From contig JBBELK010000298.1 of assembly GCA_037783545.1 (NCBI GenBank), positions 1,612,001 through 1,676,000 of the forward strand: a DNA stretch of 64,000 nucleotides. The letters run 5' to 3'. The translations under genes were made by a program, and so were the position numbers. Positions 32,194-45,200 of the stretch are shown piece after piece; position 1 is the stretch's first letter, and every line of letters begins with the position of its first letter. Below the pieces are notes generated by a model that searched no databases, had not been told where the DNA came from, and saw only the letters and a list, made by a program, of their open reading frames with translations. The stretch is from Henricia sp. BOLD:AAB3569 (lineage: Eukaryota > Echinodermata > Asteroidea > Spinulosida > Echinasteridae).

Positions 32194-32353
32194 GTTAAAG
32201 GTCGTTTGGAGCCACGTTTTTTATAGGAAAAAAAATGGTTATACTAAAAGTATAGGCTTTTTAATCATATCATTTTAGTAAACAACAAGCCTAACCTACT
32301 TTCAACTATTGTTAATAATAATAATTAATAACTTATACATTGTGTATTGCGTT

Positions 32354-33164
32354 TCACAGCTTCAAATATGAAACTAAAGTGCTGAAGATGTGGTAAATGA
32401 TCTTGTTTTAGTGCAAGCTCCATTTCAGTAGTTACAATCTGATCAAACTTGGGGTATAAAGCGAATCTGCTTTCTGGACAAATTAAAGGAGGGTGTCCAA
32501 ATCACATTTTATGACCCCCTTTTTCCCATACTGTACCGGTAGGTATTGAGATTTTGACATACTTTCTCAGTACCATTCAGAGATTTCGCGTTCTCAATCC
32601 ATATATTTTCAAGGATAACATCAAGAAACCACTAATGTTTTGTAATCTAACTTTTCTGGTTCCATAAAGCAGTGTAGTACATGTAACTACACCGGCCTTT
32701 TTGTTTCCATGTCCAAATTGGAGATTGTTTCTTCCCATGGATAGTATTTTTGGGATGTATTTTAGGTTAGAACGAAATCCATTATTATTGACCACTTCAC
32801 CGTTTTTCCCACACAGGTGTGCCTTGTTGATCCAGGGTGCTACCGTGAAATGGAAGAAATAGTACGAACAAGCACCAAGGGGCAGGGAACGGTAGAGGTC
32901 TTAGATCTTAAAGACGTGGAGGAAGGCGATGAAATGTTAGAATGAGGACAGACCTGGTGGAGTGGAGGTCTTGATTCTGCTGGAGTATGTGCCTGGAGAC
33001 ATCTGGAACTGTCTTGGGCATCAAATGTATTCAGCATGGTGTCCAGAGTTGCGATGCTGGCCGAACAACTTGTTTTTGAAAACTTTTCTGGCATCTTGAT
33101 GTCTTGCTGTTTTTTAGACATACTGCCTAATTTTTTTTTCTTCCATTACAGTCAAACCTATGTA
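32354..33164. repeat. Duplicated segment 1, right copy (SBDS intron 4 to 3' UTR)
   Basis: Collinear with 2487-3290. It starts inside intron 4, so exons 1-4 are not included. It ends where a Tc1/mariner-derived element was inserted in this copy only. Confidence 0.85.
32817..32945 (+). pseudogene. SBDS: Orphan second copy of SBDS exon 5
   Basis: 129 bp: acceptor CACACAG kept, 42 codons open, same protein sequence as 2964-3092, stop TGA instead of TAA. All visible changes are silent (for example GTCTTA for GTCTTG). No other SBDS exons precede it within the duplicated block, so it cannot make SBDS alone. It is either a relic of a segmental duplication or an allelic fragment. Confidence 0.85.
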
Positions 33165-33843
33165 TACTGAAACGCAAAAGAAACTTACCACTTGTTAAAA
33201 ATGTAATGAAATTGTAACAGTTCAAAATAAAACAAACCAACAATTGCTAATTGAAACATTGGCATTTTATTGATGACATGTCAAGTTTTTGACCAAGATA
33301 CACCATCTCATCAGTTTGTTCTACAGTAACGAACGGAAGAGGGTGCAATGTCAGTCCCCTTTCAATAGCGTGTGTGGCCACCATTGATTTGGATACGGGC
33401 AGTGCATCGTCGGTGCATACTGCCTACCAGTCTTTGATCCCCGACAATGTTGCTTCAAATGCCCATTTTGCACTGGCCTTTTTAAAGCCAACATCAAGAC
33501 AAGCTCGATACAATCATCCCATACCCCTTGGCTAATCACTGACAGTCAAAACAGCTGTGCCATGAAGTGACCATTTGGTCTGACAGTGAGGACACTATTG
33601 TCCACAAATAAGTTCACGTGTCTGTGTACACAGGGGTTTATGGGGTACATGCATTGTTGTCCTATTCTTTAGAATTCCTCTGTGGGGTACCACTGTTCCT
33701 TTTGAATTTCTTTATGGGGTACCATTGTACCATTGTTCCATTGTGTTTGGTACCCCACAAGTGTGTCTGTGTTAGACCACACATTACTACACGCAGTGTT
33801 ATTGTTGCTAAAGGTTTAAACAAGGTTCTTTTGCGTTTCAGTA
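33165..33843 (-). mobile_element. Tc1/mariner-derived element, 679 bp, TA target site
   Basis: Same ends as 6841-7406 (TACTGAAACGCAAAA / TTTTGCGTTTCAGTA) with flanking TA. It keeps the transposase C-terminal relic on the - strand and has about 110 bp of extra GGGGTACC-containing sequence near 33610-33775. The empty site is seen in the left copy near 3285. Confidence 0.85.
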
Positions 33844-33977
33844 TATTAAGACCACTCATTGGAGATGGGGGGGAGGGGGGGTGAAGGTTCTTGGAGGCAA
33901 CTTTAAATTTGTAAGCCTATGACCTGCACATGTGCTTCATTTTAATGTACAAGGATCTGAAAGCTCATGAGTACAAC

Positions 33978-35183
33978 TTAAATGGCCCCTAAAACTAACT
34001 TCATCTAGCAAATTATCAACAGTGCCATACCCTTGATATAATCAGTTGGCTTAATGTTGTCACAAAGGAGCTTCGGAATTGTCTTTCTGTTCCAAAAATG
34101 AGTTGTGCCTTTACGTTCAGTGCATGAATCATTTTCCTGTGGGAGTCTTTGGGGCTAAGTCACTGCACTGCAAGCGTGGCATTTGGTTAACTTTTGCACC
34201 TAAAGCTCCAACAGTTCTGCTGTATAAGGGGGGCAGAGAAAAAAAAGAATCATCTTGCACTCGTGTTGCATTAGTAGGTCAATCATAGTACAATGCTTAC
34301 AAAAGATTTTCTCCCTGCATTTAAAAAACTTGACAAAATTTCGCTACCACAGTCACTGCAACTGTCGGCATTAGCACAGCAGAAAAATAAATCGGTGACG
34401 AGGTATCTACAACAATTTCATTACCTTTAATTACCATCAACAAAAAATCTGTACAGCTTTTTTTATTTTATTAATCAACAGTTTTCATCATAATAACCAA
34501 AAAAATTTCAGTCCTTACAAAAGAAAAAGGTCTTGCTGTTTACACCTTAGGCAGACAAAATACATTCACTTTTTGTATATTTTACAGAAATTCAAGAGCT
34601 GCAGTTGAAACTGTTTTCCCCAATGCATTGGTTTTTTTTAAACAAAACACTGGAACAAATAAATTTTCGGTCAATCATTTTCTATCCACCCTATGAATGT
34701 TCAAAATCCTTATTCATGAGATTTTGTTAAATTCTTTTGCACATTAAACCCAGGGCATTTACGTAAACCAAAATGGTCATTATGCCCTCTCTGCATATTA
34801 AAACAAAATGGTTCTTAAAGGCAAGAGAGCTGTCCAATAAAGTTGCTTTTTTTTCAACCCAACAAAATAAGTTGGGAAATAACTAAAATCTATCAACCTT
34901 GTTTGAATGTCTTTGACATTTTGTTTACTTAAAAAGAACAAACACTTAATTTTTTTTTTTATGGAGCAACTTAATACAAAAAATATATAAAATACCACAC
35001 ATTGATAAATAAAAACCCCTGTGGCAATAAATGTTTTGTCAATTTTCTGTAATTCCGTAATCAAGCCAATCGGCAATGCTTGTGTGAATCTCCAAACTGT
35101 AAATGAGAAAAATCGTATGGGCCTGATCGGGACAGGCAGATGCTCTACCAGCTGAGCTATGAGGCACAGTGGTTCACTCTCTT
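33978..35183. repeat. Duplicated segment 2, right copy
   Basis: Partner of 3978-5157. Small indels only (for example an extra TTTTTTATTTTATTAATC stretch near 34460). It ends with a family A SINE head at 35130-35183. No gene. Confidence 0.85.
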
Positions 35184-35336
35184 AGGTTTTTCCCCCCCCC
35201 CAGGACCTCTGGTTTACCAGCTGAGGCACAGTAGTATAATCCCTAAAGTTTTCCCTACGAACCCAAGATTGGTCGTTTCAATAGTGATTAGGCACCATAC
35301 CAAATAATGCGTGCATGAATCTCTAAAAAGAACCTG

Positions 35337-36020
35337 GGGCGGTATTCACAAAACTCAATCTAAGCGGGGTACTTAAGTCTGTCTTAAATCTAAGCACCCC
35401 GCTAAGATAAGTGGGGCACTCAACTTCGTATTCACAAAAGATTTAAGCGCCCCGCTTACCTTAGTGGTGTACTTAATCAATCAGTGCACGCTTAACTCTG
35501 TCACATCATAATGTCTCTGCAATCAAAGCAGACCACGCGCGGACGTTTCAAAAACATTCGATTACTACGCGCGTGCATCATACGCGCACATAACACGCGT
35601 GTCGTGCACACATACGCGTGCACGTACCACAAGTAGACGACATATGTTGTGCTATGCGGTAGTCAATGGTCAGTGGCGAACAAAGACGGAAAACGAAGGC
35701 TTTTTAAGGTCAGTAAGAATAGAAATTGAAATTTGTTGTAATCTTCCAAAGTCTAAATTGTTTAGCATTCTCTAATCAATCATATAGCCGTTTTTAGATA
35801 ACACACTGGGAAGAAAAACAATGCAATTGCAGACGGTTGACCCAGCGTTAAATGCACTTAAAACAGGTCAGACCACACTTAAGTTTAGTCTCAAAAATAA
35901 GCGGGGCACTAAAAGAAAATGCGCTGTGAATACCACTTAACTTTATGATTTGACTTAAGTCTAGAATTTAAGCGGGGCGCTTAAATTTCATGACTTAAGT
36001 CGTTTTGTGAATACGGGCCC
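35337..36020. mobile_element. MITE with GGGC(G)GTATTCACAAAAC ends
   Basis: GGGGCGGTATTCACAAAAC faces GTTTTGTGAATACGGGCCC. Inner inverted repeats built from CTTAAGTC and AAGCGGGGC(A/G)CTTA continue for over 100 bp. No coding. It lies 0.7 kb downstream of the corepressor stop codon. Confidence 0.75.
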
Positions 36021-36500
36021 TGAAGAATAATTCAGAATCTGTTGATTCAGAAGGCATGTCAAATAAATTACACCCCAACAATATTATAATTTTAAGCAGG
36101 GGCCGTATGGGTTGTGTAGTTCTAGAGTTAGGTCAATTTGAACCAAGCCCCGTCGGTTGTACTGAGTCGATCAAAAAGCTTAGAAATACTGCATTCAATA
36201 CTTTGGTTAATTTCAACCAATCGGGGACAAACTATGACTTATGCTACAGCTACAGCCAATAAAAAGGGCGCTCTCAAATGTGAAACATGGAACGAAAGAA
36301 CTGTGAAAGTACCTTGCTGGAGTCATTGTTTCAACCATTTTCATAAGCTTTTTGCCCAATAAATGTAAGCTTATTGGACGAGTTTTCGAAATAAAGAAAA
36401 ATTGTATTTTTAACATTGTAGTAGGTGACATTTTTACTTTCGTTTTGATGAATATGCATGCTGCAGGTTTACCCCAATTTAAGTGATGGTCAAAATTTTC

Positions 36501-36506
36501 TTTATT
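36501..36506 (-). promoter_or_regulatory. Candidate polyadenylation signal AATAAA for the corepressor gene
   Basis: TTTATT on the + strand is AATAAA on the - strand, 240 bp past the stop codon. It is the nearest perfect hexamer seen. It predicts a short 3' UTR. Confidence 0.4.
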
Positions 36507-36745
36507 TCCTCGAAAGTCCTTGGCATACAGATTGCTTTCGGAACCTTTCTGACTTTAGATGTAAATTGTATCAGTATTTTCAGTACATTTGCCATCTTAA
36601 ATTGCTCATATTAATCAGCTGTGACACACTAAAATCTGTCAAAAAGAATTTTGTATAAAAAACTTAAAATGAAATGATTAGTTTCACTCAATGCAGTTTC
36701 TCATACAACTACAAACTTAAACCACACTACTATACATGATTTATG

Positions 36746-39342
36746 TTAATCACTATCCGAAAGGGTCTCGTACTGTGAGGAGAGCAACGGGGCCGTTTCC
36801 CGTTCGCGTAAGCTGGACATTCCTGGTCCAGGAACAGGGGAAGGGTTCCGGGCGGGTCCAACATGAGGCGAGGGGACCCTGAGATGGGGGTTGGTCAGGT
36901 GATTTGGGGCGGTGGTTGGGGTGGAGGAGGAGCAGGCCGCAGCTGATGATCGAAAGGGAAGTGCTGAAAAGCTCACAGAGCCGGGGCCTGATGTTGGGAA
37001 ACTCTGCTGGGCAGTTGAGGAGGCGGTCGTAGGTACTGATTGAGAGGGTTGGGTGGAGGGGTCAGGTAGGGACTGTCCGGGGAGGCTTGGAGAAGGTACT
37101 CCCAAGGATCGGTTGCTTCCAACTCCACTTGAAGAGCCAACACCGAGCCTAGCAGCCTCCACTGGTGTCGAGCTTGGGGTAGCATCTCCTACCCTGGTGT
37201 CTTGGCCCAGAAGCCTGGGGCTTGTTCCTCTTGGACGCTGTTGGGAGGAATTTGGCTGCTGGGCCGACTCTGCTTCGTGGTTATCTAAGTCAGAGACATC
37301 AGATAACCTGCTCTCATCTACTTCCAGACCGCCGGATTCCGCAGTGCTGGTGCTCTCTCGGCTGTCACAACGTTGCGGCGAAGACCGCGAGCTGGACATC
37401 TCGGCTTCGACGAGCCGTGTCACATAATCGTCCATTCTCACCCGGGTGTCCATTCTTAATGGAGTCTCCATTCGGACTTGGGATTCGATCATGCGATCGA
37501 TGGACTTCTGCAGGTCAAATCGGAAGACACCAGAGTCTTTTCTCTGTGACTGTCTTCCAAAACTGCTGCTTGGAAACACGCTCGGTTGACCGTGTTTAGG
37601 GGACCTGTTACTCAGAGATTGGGCTGTGCCAAGGAGACACTGTCTCATCTGAGACATGCTGTCGGCCGGTTGCAGGGACCCGTCGGAACTATAATCGTGA
37701 GAGGTACTTTGGGGAACTGGGTTGTTGTTACGTGAGCTTTCTGCTTCGGAACGGGACTTAATGTCCGACTGGTTGCTGCTGCCCGAGGCCGAGGCATATG
37801 CAGTCCTGTCTTCGCTGCTCGAAGCAGCATCGAGTATGGAAGAGCTTGACCCTGGTTCTGCAACATTCGGGGTCAAATCCCTTCTTCTGGCACGTGAGGG
37901 GGGTCGGTTTGAATCAGCCATGGCCCAGTTTTCTGGTCGATGCGGGGATGCAGATTGTGAACTATGGACCCTGAACCTCGACTGGGAGCCTCTGGAGACA
38001 TTCTCACTACTGTCAGCTCCGTTTCCATCCTGTTGATACTTTCGCTGCCACGAAGCCACGGACGTGTCGCCAACAGTGACTGGGGAAGCTTCGCGACTCT
38101 GTTCCGAAGAGCTTCTAGAAATCCTTCCTGCAGAAGTGGCTTCCAGGTCCTTATGCGAACCCCAGTGGGAGGATAACCTGTTGGAGTAGCTGTCTGGTCT
38201 GGCGCTTCCCGGAGAAGCCGATGCACTTGATATATCGGACACGGTGGATGCAGCACGACTTCGCGGACTGCCTTCTTTAGAACTGTTGACGTTTGACTCT
38301 GCATTCCTCATTCGGGAGTCAGCAATGCTACTACGACCTCCGTGAATGCTTTGCAGCGAAGAGGCCACAGGGCTGTTTCTTCTAGAAGCATCATTGGTGG
38401 ATCCCACTTCGCTGTCTGGGGTCCGGTACCGAGCACGAGGGGAGCTTGAGGAAGGTCCTTGCTCACAACTCTCCGAGGTATCCGGTCCCGATGTCTTGCT
38501 CCTTTCACGCTTCCCTAAAGCTGAACTTACAGGAATTGACGAGGCTGGCGACGCTGCAACTTGGCTTGACTGATCCGTTTTATTGTAGTCCATCGAGATG
38601 ATAGTGTCAATATGCTCAGCTAAGGTGATGGGCAACGAACACTGGGAAGTGACTGGTACCATGCTTTCATTCGTTGCATCTGATCTTTCTACCACTGCCT
38701 CATTGTCTTGTTTTTGTTCCTTCGCAAAACCTGAATGCTCAGTCGAGGACGATGGCACGGCATTTCTTTCGCCATTCTCTGGCTGTGCCGAGTCCGTATC
38801 AGAAACATTCTTGCTTGATTTGTCCTTGTTTGTCGATTCCGAGCTCCGTCCCACAGGCATACCGTCCCCACTATCAGAGTCCGTGCCTTGGTCTTGGCTT
38901 TCCAGCATGGGTTGGTTTATAGAGCGTGTAATGATCACGTCGATCAAGTTTGCGGCCGTTATTGGCCGACTGTTAGTTTCCGATTCATCGTCCGGCAAAA
39001 CACGAGACTGAGGATCCTTTTCGAAAAGAGCAGCGAAGATTGCTGAGGCTTTTTGCTCCATGTCTTGTCCGCTGAGATGCTCCCTCGGTCTTGCTTCTTC
39101 GTTCCTTTCTTTAGTCTCCGTCTCGCGCCCCTTGGAGTTGGACCGACTCGCCCCGGATGATGACCCTGGGTCCCGATGGCCTTGCTGGTTCTCTGATGAT
39201 GTTGAGATGCGTCGTTCCTGGCTTGGACCAGAGTGGCTGGAACCGGCGGAGTACGGCCGGCGTGGGTAGCTTTGAGATTCACTGGAGGAGCTTGCACTGC
39301 GTTCCCGGACCTCCTGACTAGACTGCTGCAGTCTTCTTGATT
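36746..39342 (-). CDS. NCOR1: Corepressor exon 19 (terminal): receptor-interaction region
   Basis: Acceptor TTTGTTTCAG ends at 39343; stop at 36746-36748. 2,597 bp. CoRNR-type motifs are seen as [15 protein letters not shown] (38922-38970) and [15 protein letters not shown] (38582-38635), matching vertebrate ITAANFIDVIITR and ITLADHICQIITQ. A weaker third, [11 protein letters not shown] (about 37485-37525), sits where the LEDII box would be. The rest is Ser-rich. The end [16 protein letters not shown] is the family terminus. An upstream ATG at 39460 reads through the intron and is not used. Confidence 0.95.
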
Positions 39343-42201
39343 CTGAAACAAAAACAACACAAATTTCAAGATGTGCGAGCGAGCCATCGGACAGCATTCT
39401 TTTAACCAGTTTATGCCAAAAAATACCAATGTTTTCAAAAAGGCAAATGTGATTGGCCAAAAGTTAAGACCAGGTCAAGTACCACCAATACTGACTTTTG
39501 AGAGTCATTTCTACATTCATTTTATGAATCTTCTCACCAAAAGATCATACTTCGCAACACTCCGAGGCGGACACCACGAAGCAAGATTTGCTACACTGAC
39601 AGGATATCCACACACAGCCGTCAAGTTCAAGATAAAAACACGGTGTGTACAAATGAATAGTGGACAATGAACGTGTTTACACGTCAACCATGGAAGACAG
39701 CGGTAAAGCTGATGTTTTAACTCATTAAACCCCCTGTGACTATACATTGCCAGAATGTGTTTACACGTCCTCCGGCAACAAGTGGTTAAAGGCACATTGT
39801 ATCATTTGCAGATAAAAATTTTGCAATTTCCTGGGGGGAAAAAACTTGTTCATAAATGTCTGACCTTTCTCTTGAGAAGAGCCAAGATTTTCCGTAGCCA
39901 CATGGACTAGGGTCCTAAAAGCATCAGAGCCACTGGATGCACCAGGTGACTTGCTGCATGCAGAGCCTGTCAAATCAAGACACAAGACCAGGGGCCAATT
40001 TCATGAAGCTGTTTAGCAGAAATTTTTGCTTAATCAAAAATTCGTTTGCTTTATAAAAATGGGTCAATAGTCAAAATTGCATGTCAATTTGTGTTTTTCA
40101 CATAAAATAAAATGTTGACTATTTGACCCATTTTTTAGTGATAACAAATTTTTGATTAAGCAAATTTTTTTGCTAAACAGCTTTATGAAATTGGCCCCAA
40201 GACATTCACATGGGTTTATCCATGGTATGGGGGTACAATTCTGTTTGCTGCTCATATTAAAACCAGCTAGTCACCTGAATGCAACCCACTCTGCAAGTAC
40301 TGCCAAGAATTACTGTTTTATTGAATAGCACAGCAGCATATCAAGAGAAGAAGCTGTACCACTATTTCGTTTATAGTTAATATTTAAATTTGGCCGGAGA
40401 CTTGAATGCATAGCCTCATTATTCACATTGGGATATTATTCACGTCCCGGACTTTAAGCCGAATTGGAGGGTTTATGCAAAAGAATGCAAAATTTTACTT
40501 TACGAGTTGACTGGAAAAAAGTGTTGAAAGCACTGGCAACAAACAGCATGATTTTTTTTGTCTAAGATGGTATTGAGAAATTAACAACTAAAGGTGTTTT
40601 TAAAAAAGAAAATTGTGTGTGCACACACATTTTTAACCTTTCACTAGGATTTTAAATGTTTTCTGAAGCATTGTTGCATCTACGTAGCTGTAATTTCTGC
40701 AGGCTAGTTCACCAATACTCTTCTTTCCTGAACTCCGTAAAAAGTTTTATCTTGAAAACGATACATTGGGCCTTTAAAAGACAACTGATAAATCGCCCAA
40801 CCCACCTGAAGTGCTTTCTGGTCGCCCCTTGGGTATCTCATCCCTCAAATCAGGATTCGGTGTTCCCATGGTGATACTAGGAGGGGGTCGGATAGGCGTA
40901 CCCCTCATGATACTCCCAACCATGGGACCTTGGATAGCAGCCATGTGATGCACCCCGAGATGCCCTGAGCTCAACAAATGTGCAGGATACGTCAGGTGAC
41001 CCGTAGTGATGGTATGCGCTCCTGTAACAGGGTGCGTTGAGCCCGGATGGGCAGATGGGTGCACTCCTGCCCCCGGATGGACGCCTGGGCTTGAACCTCT
41101 GGGCGGTTGCTTGAAGCGTACGCCGGGCGGCGTGGGCCATCTGTGCGACAAATTCACGGCTTGTTGTTGGGTGTAGTGTTCAGCGGGCGATGTGACTTCT
41201 CGCTGTTGTTGCTGCTGCTGCTGCGATTGCGGTGGTTGTTGGGGTGACGCGGTTCGTCTGTCCGTGTGTCCCGGGTGTTGCATTGAGGGGTGTGCCTGGG
41301 TGGTGTGGGGACTGATGGAGGGGTGGGGACTGATGGAGGGGTGGGGAGGGTGTGGGGAGGGGATTCCCCCGGGGTAGTGCTGGGGTACGAGGTGGGGGTG
41401 CTGGCCCTGGGGAAGAAAGGGCATGTACACAATCTGTCCACCCTGTCAAATTGAAATGGAAAAAAAATCTTGATTAAATACACACAAGAAAAGGATGTTA
41501 ATCTAAACAACCAAACATGGAATGTTTGAACCTAAAACCTCTGACACACTGGTATACTCCCTCAGGTTTTCCCCAAGACCTCCGGCACACTGGGCAGATG
41601 CTCTACCAGCTGTGCTATGAAGCACAGTGGTGCACTAGACTGGTTGCGCACACAACCTGTATGATGCGAGTTATAGAGTGCGTGCGTGTGTGTTCACGAC
41701 TAACTGAGAACGAAAAAACGAATTTAGAATAAGTCGCGAACGATCATTTTGAAACCCCTTGTTAAGATCGGCAAAACACACATGGATTTTCATGTTTTTG
41801 TGGCGGAGCTAAAATGTCTTCAGATATTTTTTTTTTTGTATAGGTTTTTTTTATGTACTTTTGATTTATAATGGTTTGTTCCTTTAACCCTAACACTCCT
41901 CAATCCTCCAAAATCAATATGATTTTACATACACCCTACGGAGTTAGGGTTGAAAAACTATTTTGAAATTGGCAGCATTCCTACCTGTGGGTGAGCTGCA
42001 TAGGAGAGCAGCTGTGGGTCAATCATGTTTTGCTGACCAGGGGGAAAGTTCTTGGGCATGGGTGATTCCCGCCGTGGGGACAGCCGAGAGTCATTAGCCG
42101 AGGTGGATTGAGGGTACTGCAAGGTACGCTGTCCCATCTGTTGACTCATCTGTTGGGCTATGAGTTGCTGTGGGGTTAATTGGTGTTGAAGTTGTTGAAG
42201 T

Positions 42202-42246
<45 letters not shown>

Positions 42247-45200
42247 TGGTGACCCATCTGTTTGGCAGTTGCATAATCACCTACAATGACCGCAAATTAC
42301 AACAAATATAAGCTAAGTTCAGACAAAAAAGGGGTCCAGGTTCGTTTCAACTGAAAATGCTCTATCAACAGATATATGTAGAGCGAAATCTCAAAAGGTC
42401 AAAATCAAGGCAGCCGGGGCTGTATACTCCCAAGGGAGTGATTTAATGGAGCCCTGTGATCAGGGGTAATAATGTAGGCACCTTGACCTGAGATTCCCCA
42501 TATTCTTGGGTTTCACTTTTTGTGGTGTACTGTGGCAGAGCGGTCTAGTGGATCGTATTCAAAACCTGGGCTAGTTCCAAAGGTAGTGGGTTCGAATCTG
42601 GTCCGGTCCATCCATGGTGCGTGTACCCTTTGGCAAGGTACTTTGCCGCACATTGCTTCTCTCCACCCAGGAGCAAAATGGGTACCTGAGAGGGTAGCGA
42701 AAGTCGATGTGTTTGATTAGCCGTTGAGCGCCTAAGGCAGCCGGGGCTATATACTCCCCGGGGAGCTGAGATGGTATATGGAGTTATTTAATGGAGCCAT
42801 TTAATGGAGCCCTATGATCAGGGTGATGATAATGTAGGCGCCTTGATCGGGATTTCCCCGGATAAGTGCGCGGTATAAATCCATATCATTATCATTATTC
42901 TTGACAACCGGTTGCTATCCGCCATTACTGTGTCCATACTATGGCACGGCAAAGCAAAAATAATTCAACACTGAAAATTTTGCAATCAACCCTGAAAAAC
43001 AAGACTCAACATTTTTTTAAAAATTTGCCAACAAAAGCACGGTATGCCAGTTTCAAACAGTCTATCAACATTTAAAAGTCGTGCCAACTTTGTTTTTCTT
43101 GCGCAACATTTGCGAAAATATGCGTCTACGTTAAATTATCAGTGTTGAATTATTTTTGCTTTGGCGTGCCATAGTATGGACACAGTAATGGCGGATAGCA
43201 ACCGGTTGTCAAGAAAGTGAAACCCAAGAATAACCTGACTGTTAATGTATTAGGATACATGGTTCTATTTCTTCCCAACAATCCACAATCTTACTTTCTG
43301 TTAAGTATAAAGCGATATAAGTCCATATTATTATTGTTATTAGTATCAACAAAAATGTTAATGATCCCCTATTCACAAGTGGTTTTTCTGAATACATACC
43401 AGCAATGGTGGATGTTCGCATGCTCATCTGCTTGGCTGTGGCGAAATCACCTGAGGATGACACGGATAAAGGGTTAAAAGTTAAAAAAAATCAAGTACCA
43501 GGATTCATAGAAAGCCCATTATCCTATATAAGTTTTTTTTTATTATACAGTTCAAAAAAGAATTATACAACGGACCGAAAAATCCAGCTGGAGAGATGCA
43601 ACGATCTATAACGTGTGTGACCACCTCTTGTGGCAAGGCTGAATGCACCAACCTCTAAAGAGCTGCTGAGGCAGGGTGTGCCACTGTGCCTGAAATGCTT
43701 GCCCGAGCTCCTGCACTTCTAGGGCTGTTTGGGAGATGTGTGGCTCCAGAGGTATCAGCTCATTCCATGCAGGTTTAATCAAGTTGATAACCCAACGAAA
43801 TGAGTTTTGTGAGAGCCCTTAATTACAGGATTCTCCCAGACACAACAAATATTACATTTCATTGCTGCGAGAACAGGGGCCAATTTCATAAAGCTGTTTA
43901 GCAGAAAAATGTGCTTAATAAAAAATTTGTCAATTTTATGTCAACTTGTGTTCTTAGCAAGAATAGCAGATATTCTTGTGAAAAACACAAGTTGACATGC
44001 AATTTTGACTATTGACTCATTTTTATAAAGCAAACAAATTTTTGATTAAGCAAATTTTTCTGCTGAACAGCTTTATGAAATTGGCCCCAGGTCTACTTGG
44101 ACCTGATTGAAATCACTGAAGCAGAACAGTCTTGAAAGTGATTGGTCAATCAGTGCCTTGTTATCCACAAGGTCACTGCATTCAACAAACTTCTGTTCTG
44201 ATCAAGAATCGATTTTTAAAAAAAAATTGCTCTTCTTTTTTGGGCGAGTATACTGTTGTCTTATGCTTTGGCAATGGCTGTTTGTCAGCACTACAAGTCT
44301 TTCCTTAAAAGTTTACAACTGTATACTTCTCCTGTAACTGTGTCTGTCTAAAATCTTTGGTGCCGAACCGAATGTTGACCTTTTCTCGTGAAAGTTTCAA
44401 GAGAGGGCTGGATGGTTCCATATTCCTGGGCTTTCTGCGAGGGTTTCCTTTGAGCTGTGCAACGACATCATGTACTCACGGTGTTGATGCGCGAGGTATA
44501 GTGCTGTGTTACGATCTACGTACTGAACACGCTCTAGCAGAACAGACCGTGAAAACATCCCCTTGGATTTAGAGAGTTAATGGTTCCATATTCCTGGGCT
44601 TACCTGCGAGGGTTTCCTGTGAGCTGTACAACGACATAATGTACTCTTGGGCTGCGTTCGTGTCAGTCGGGTCAGTGAGAGTATGCTCTCGGTACTCCCC
44701 GACAAATGGGGAGTGTGCTCTTACTCCTGACGAATGCCATGTGATTTGTACGATGATGGCGGGATATAGGTTGGATTTTTGGTGAATTTGCTCAACGTGT
44801 CAACTGGATAACTGAAACAACAACCCACTAAGGTTTGTTTTACACGGTATCAAAGGTTCTCACGACTTACGGTCTGTATTTTCTTCAATTTCTTGTGAGC
44901 AGTGGAACAGCGTTTTTTGTGTAGTCATGGCAAGAGATTGCCATCTTGACTGATGGCCATTCGCGCATGCGGACTGTGCACTTGCCGTTTGCGTAATGTG
45001 ACCCGTGTGCAATGCGCACGCATTACTCCGGAGTAGCGAGAACTGCACGCCCGAACGCAGCTTTGGTGTTGATGCGCGAGGTATAGTGCTGTGTTATGAT
45101 CTACGTACTGAACACGCTCTAGCAGAACAGACCGTGAAAACATCCCCTTAGATTTAGAGAGTTAATGGTTCCATATTCCTGGGCTTACCTGCGAGGGTTT

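Larger units (their letters stand above)
39343..40805. other. Corepressor introns 17 and 18
   Basis: Holds a palindromic MITE (39991-40198), exon 18, and the start of duplicated segment 3 at 40373. Confidence 0.6.
40373..43370. repeat. Duplicated segment 3, right copy (corepressor exons 16-17)
   Basis: Partner of 5481-8345. It contains exons 16 and 17 of the intact gene. Only this copy carries the MITE plus SINE at 42503-43230, and only the left copy carries the Tc1/mariner-derived insert. Confidence 0.85.

Noticed and set aside
37053-39011. Long + strand frames opposite the last NCoR exon (for example 38598-39011)
   Set aside because: They are antisense shadows of a Ser-rich exon whose own frame is fully supported by homology.
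39343-39460. N-terminal extension of the last NCoR exon starting at an ATG at 39460
   Set aside because: A good acceptor (TTTGTTTCAG) lies at 39343 and the phase matches exon 18. The extension is intron sequence.
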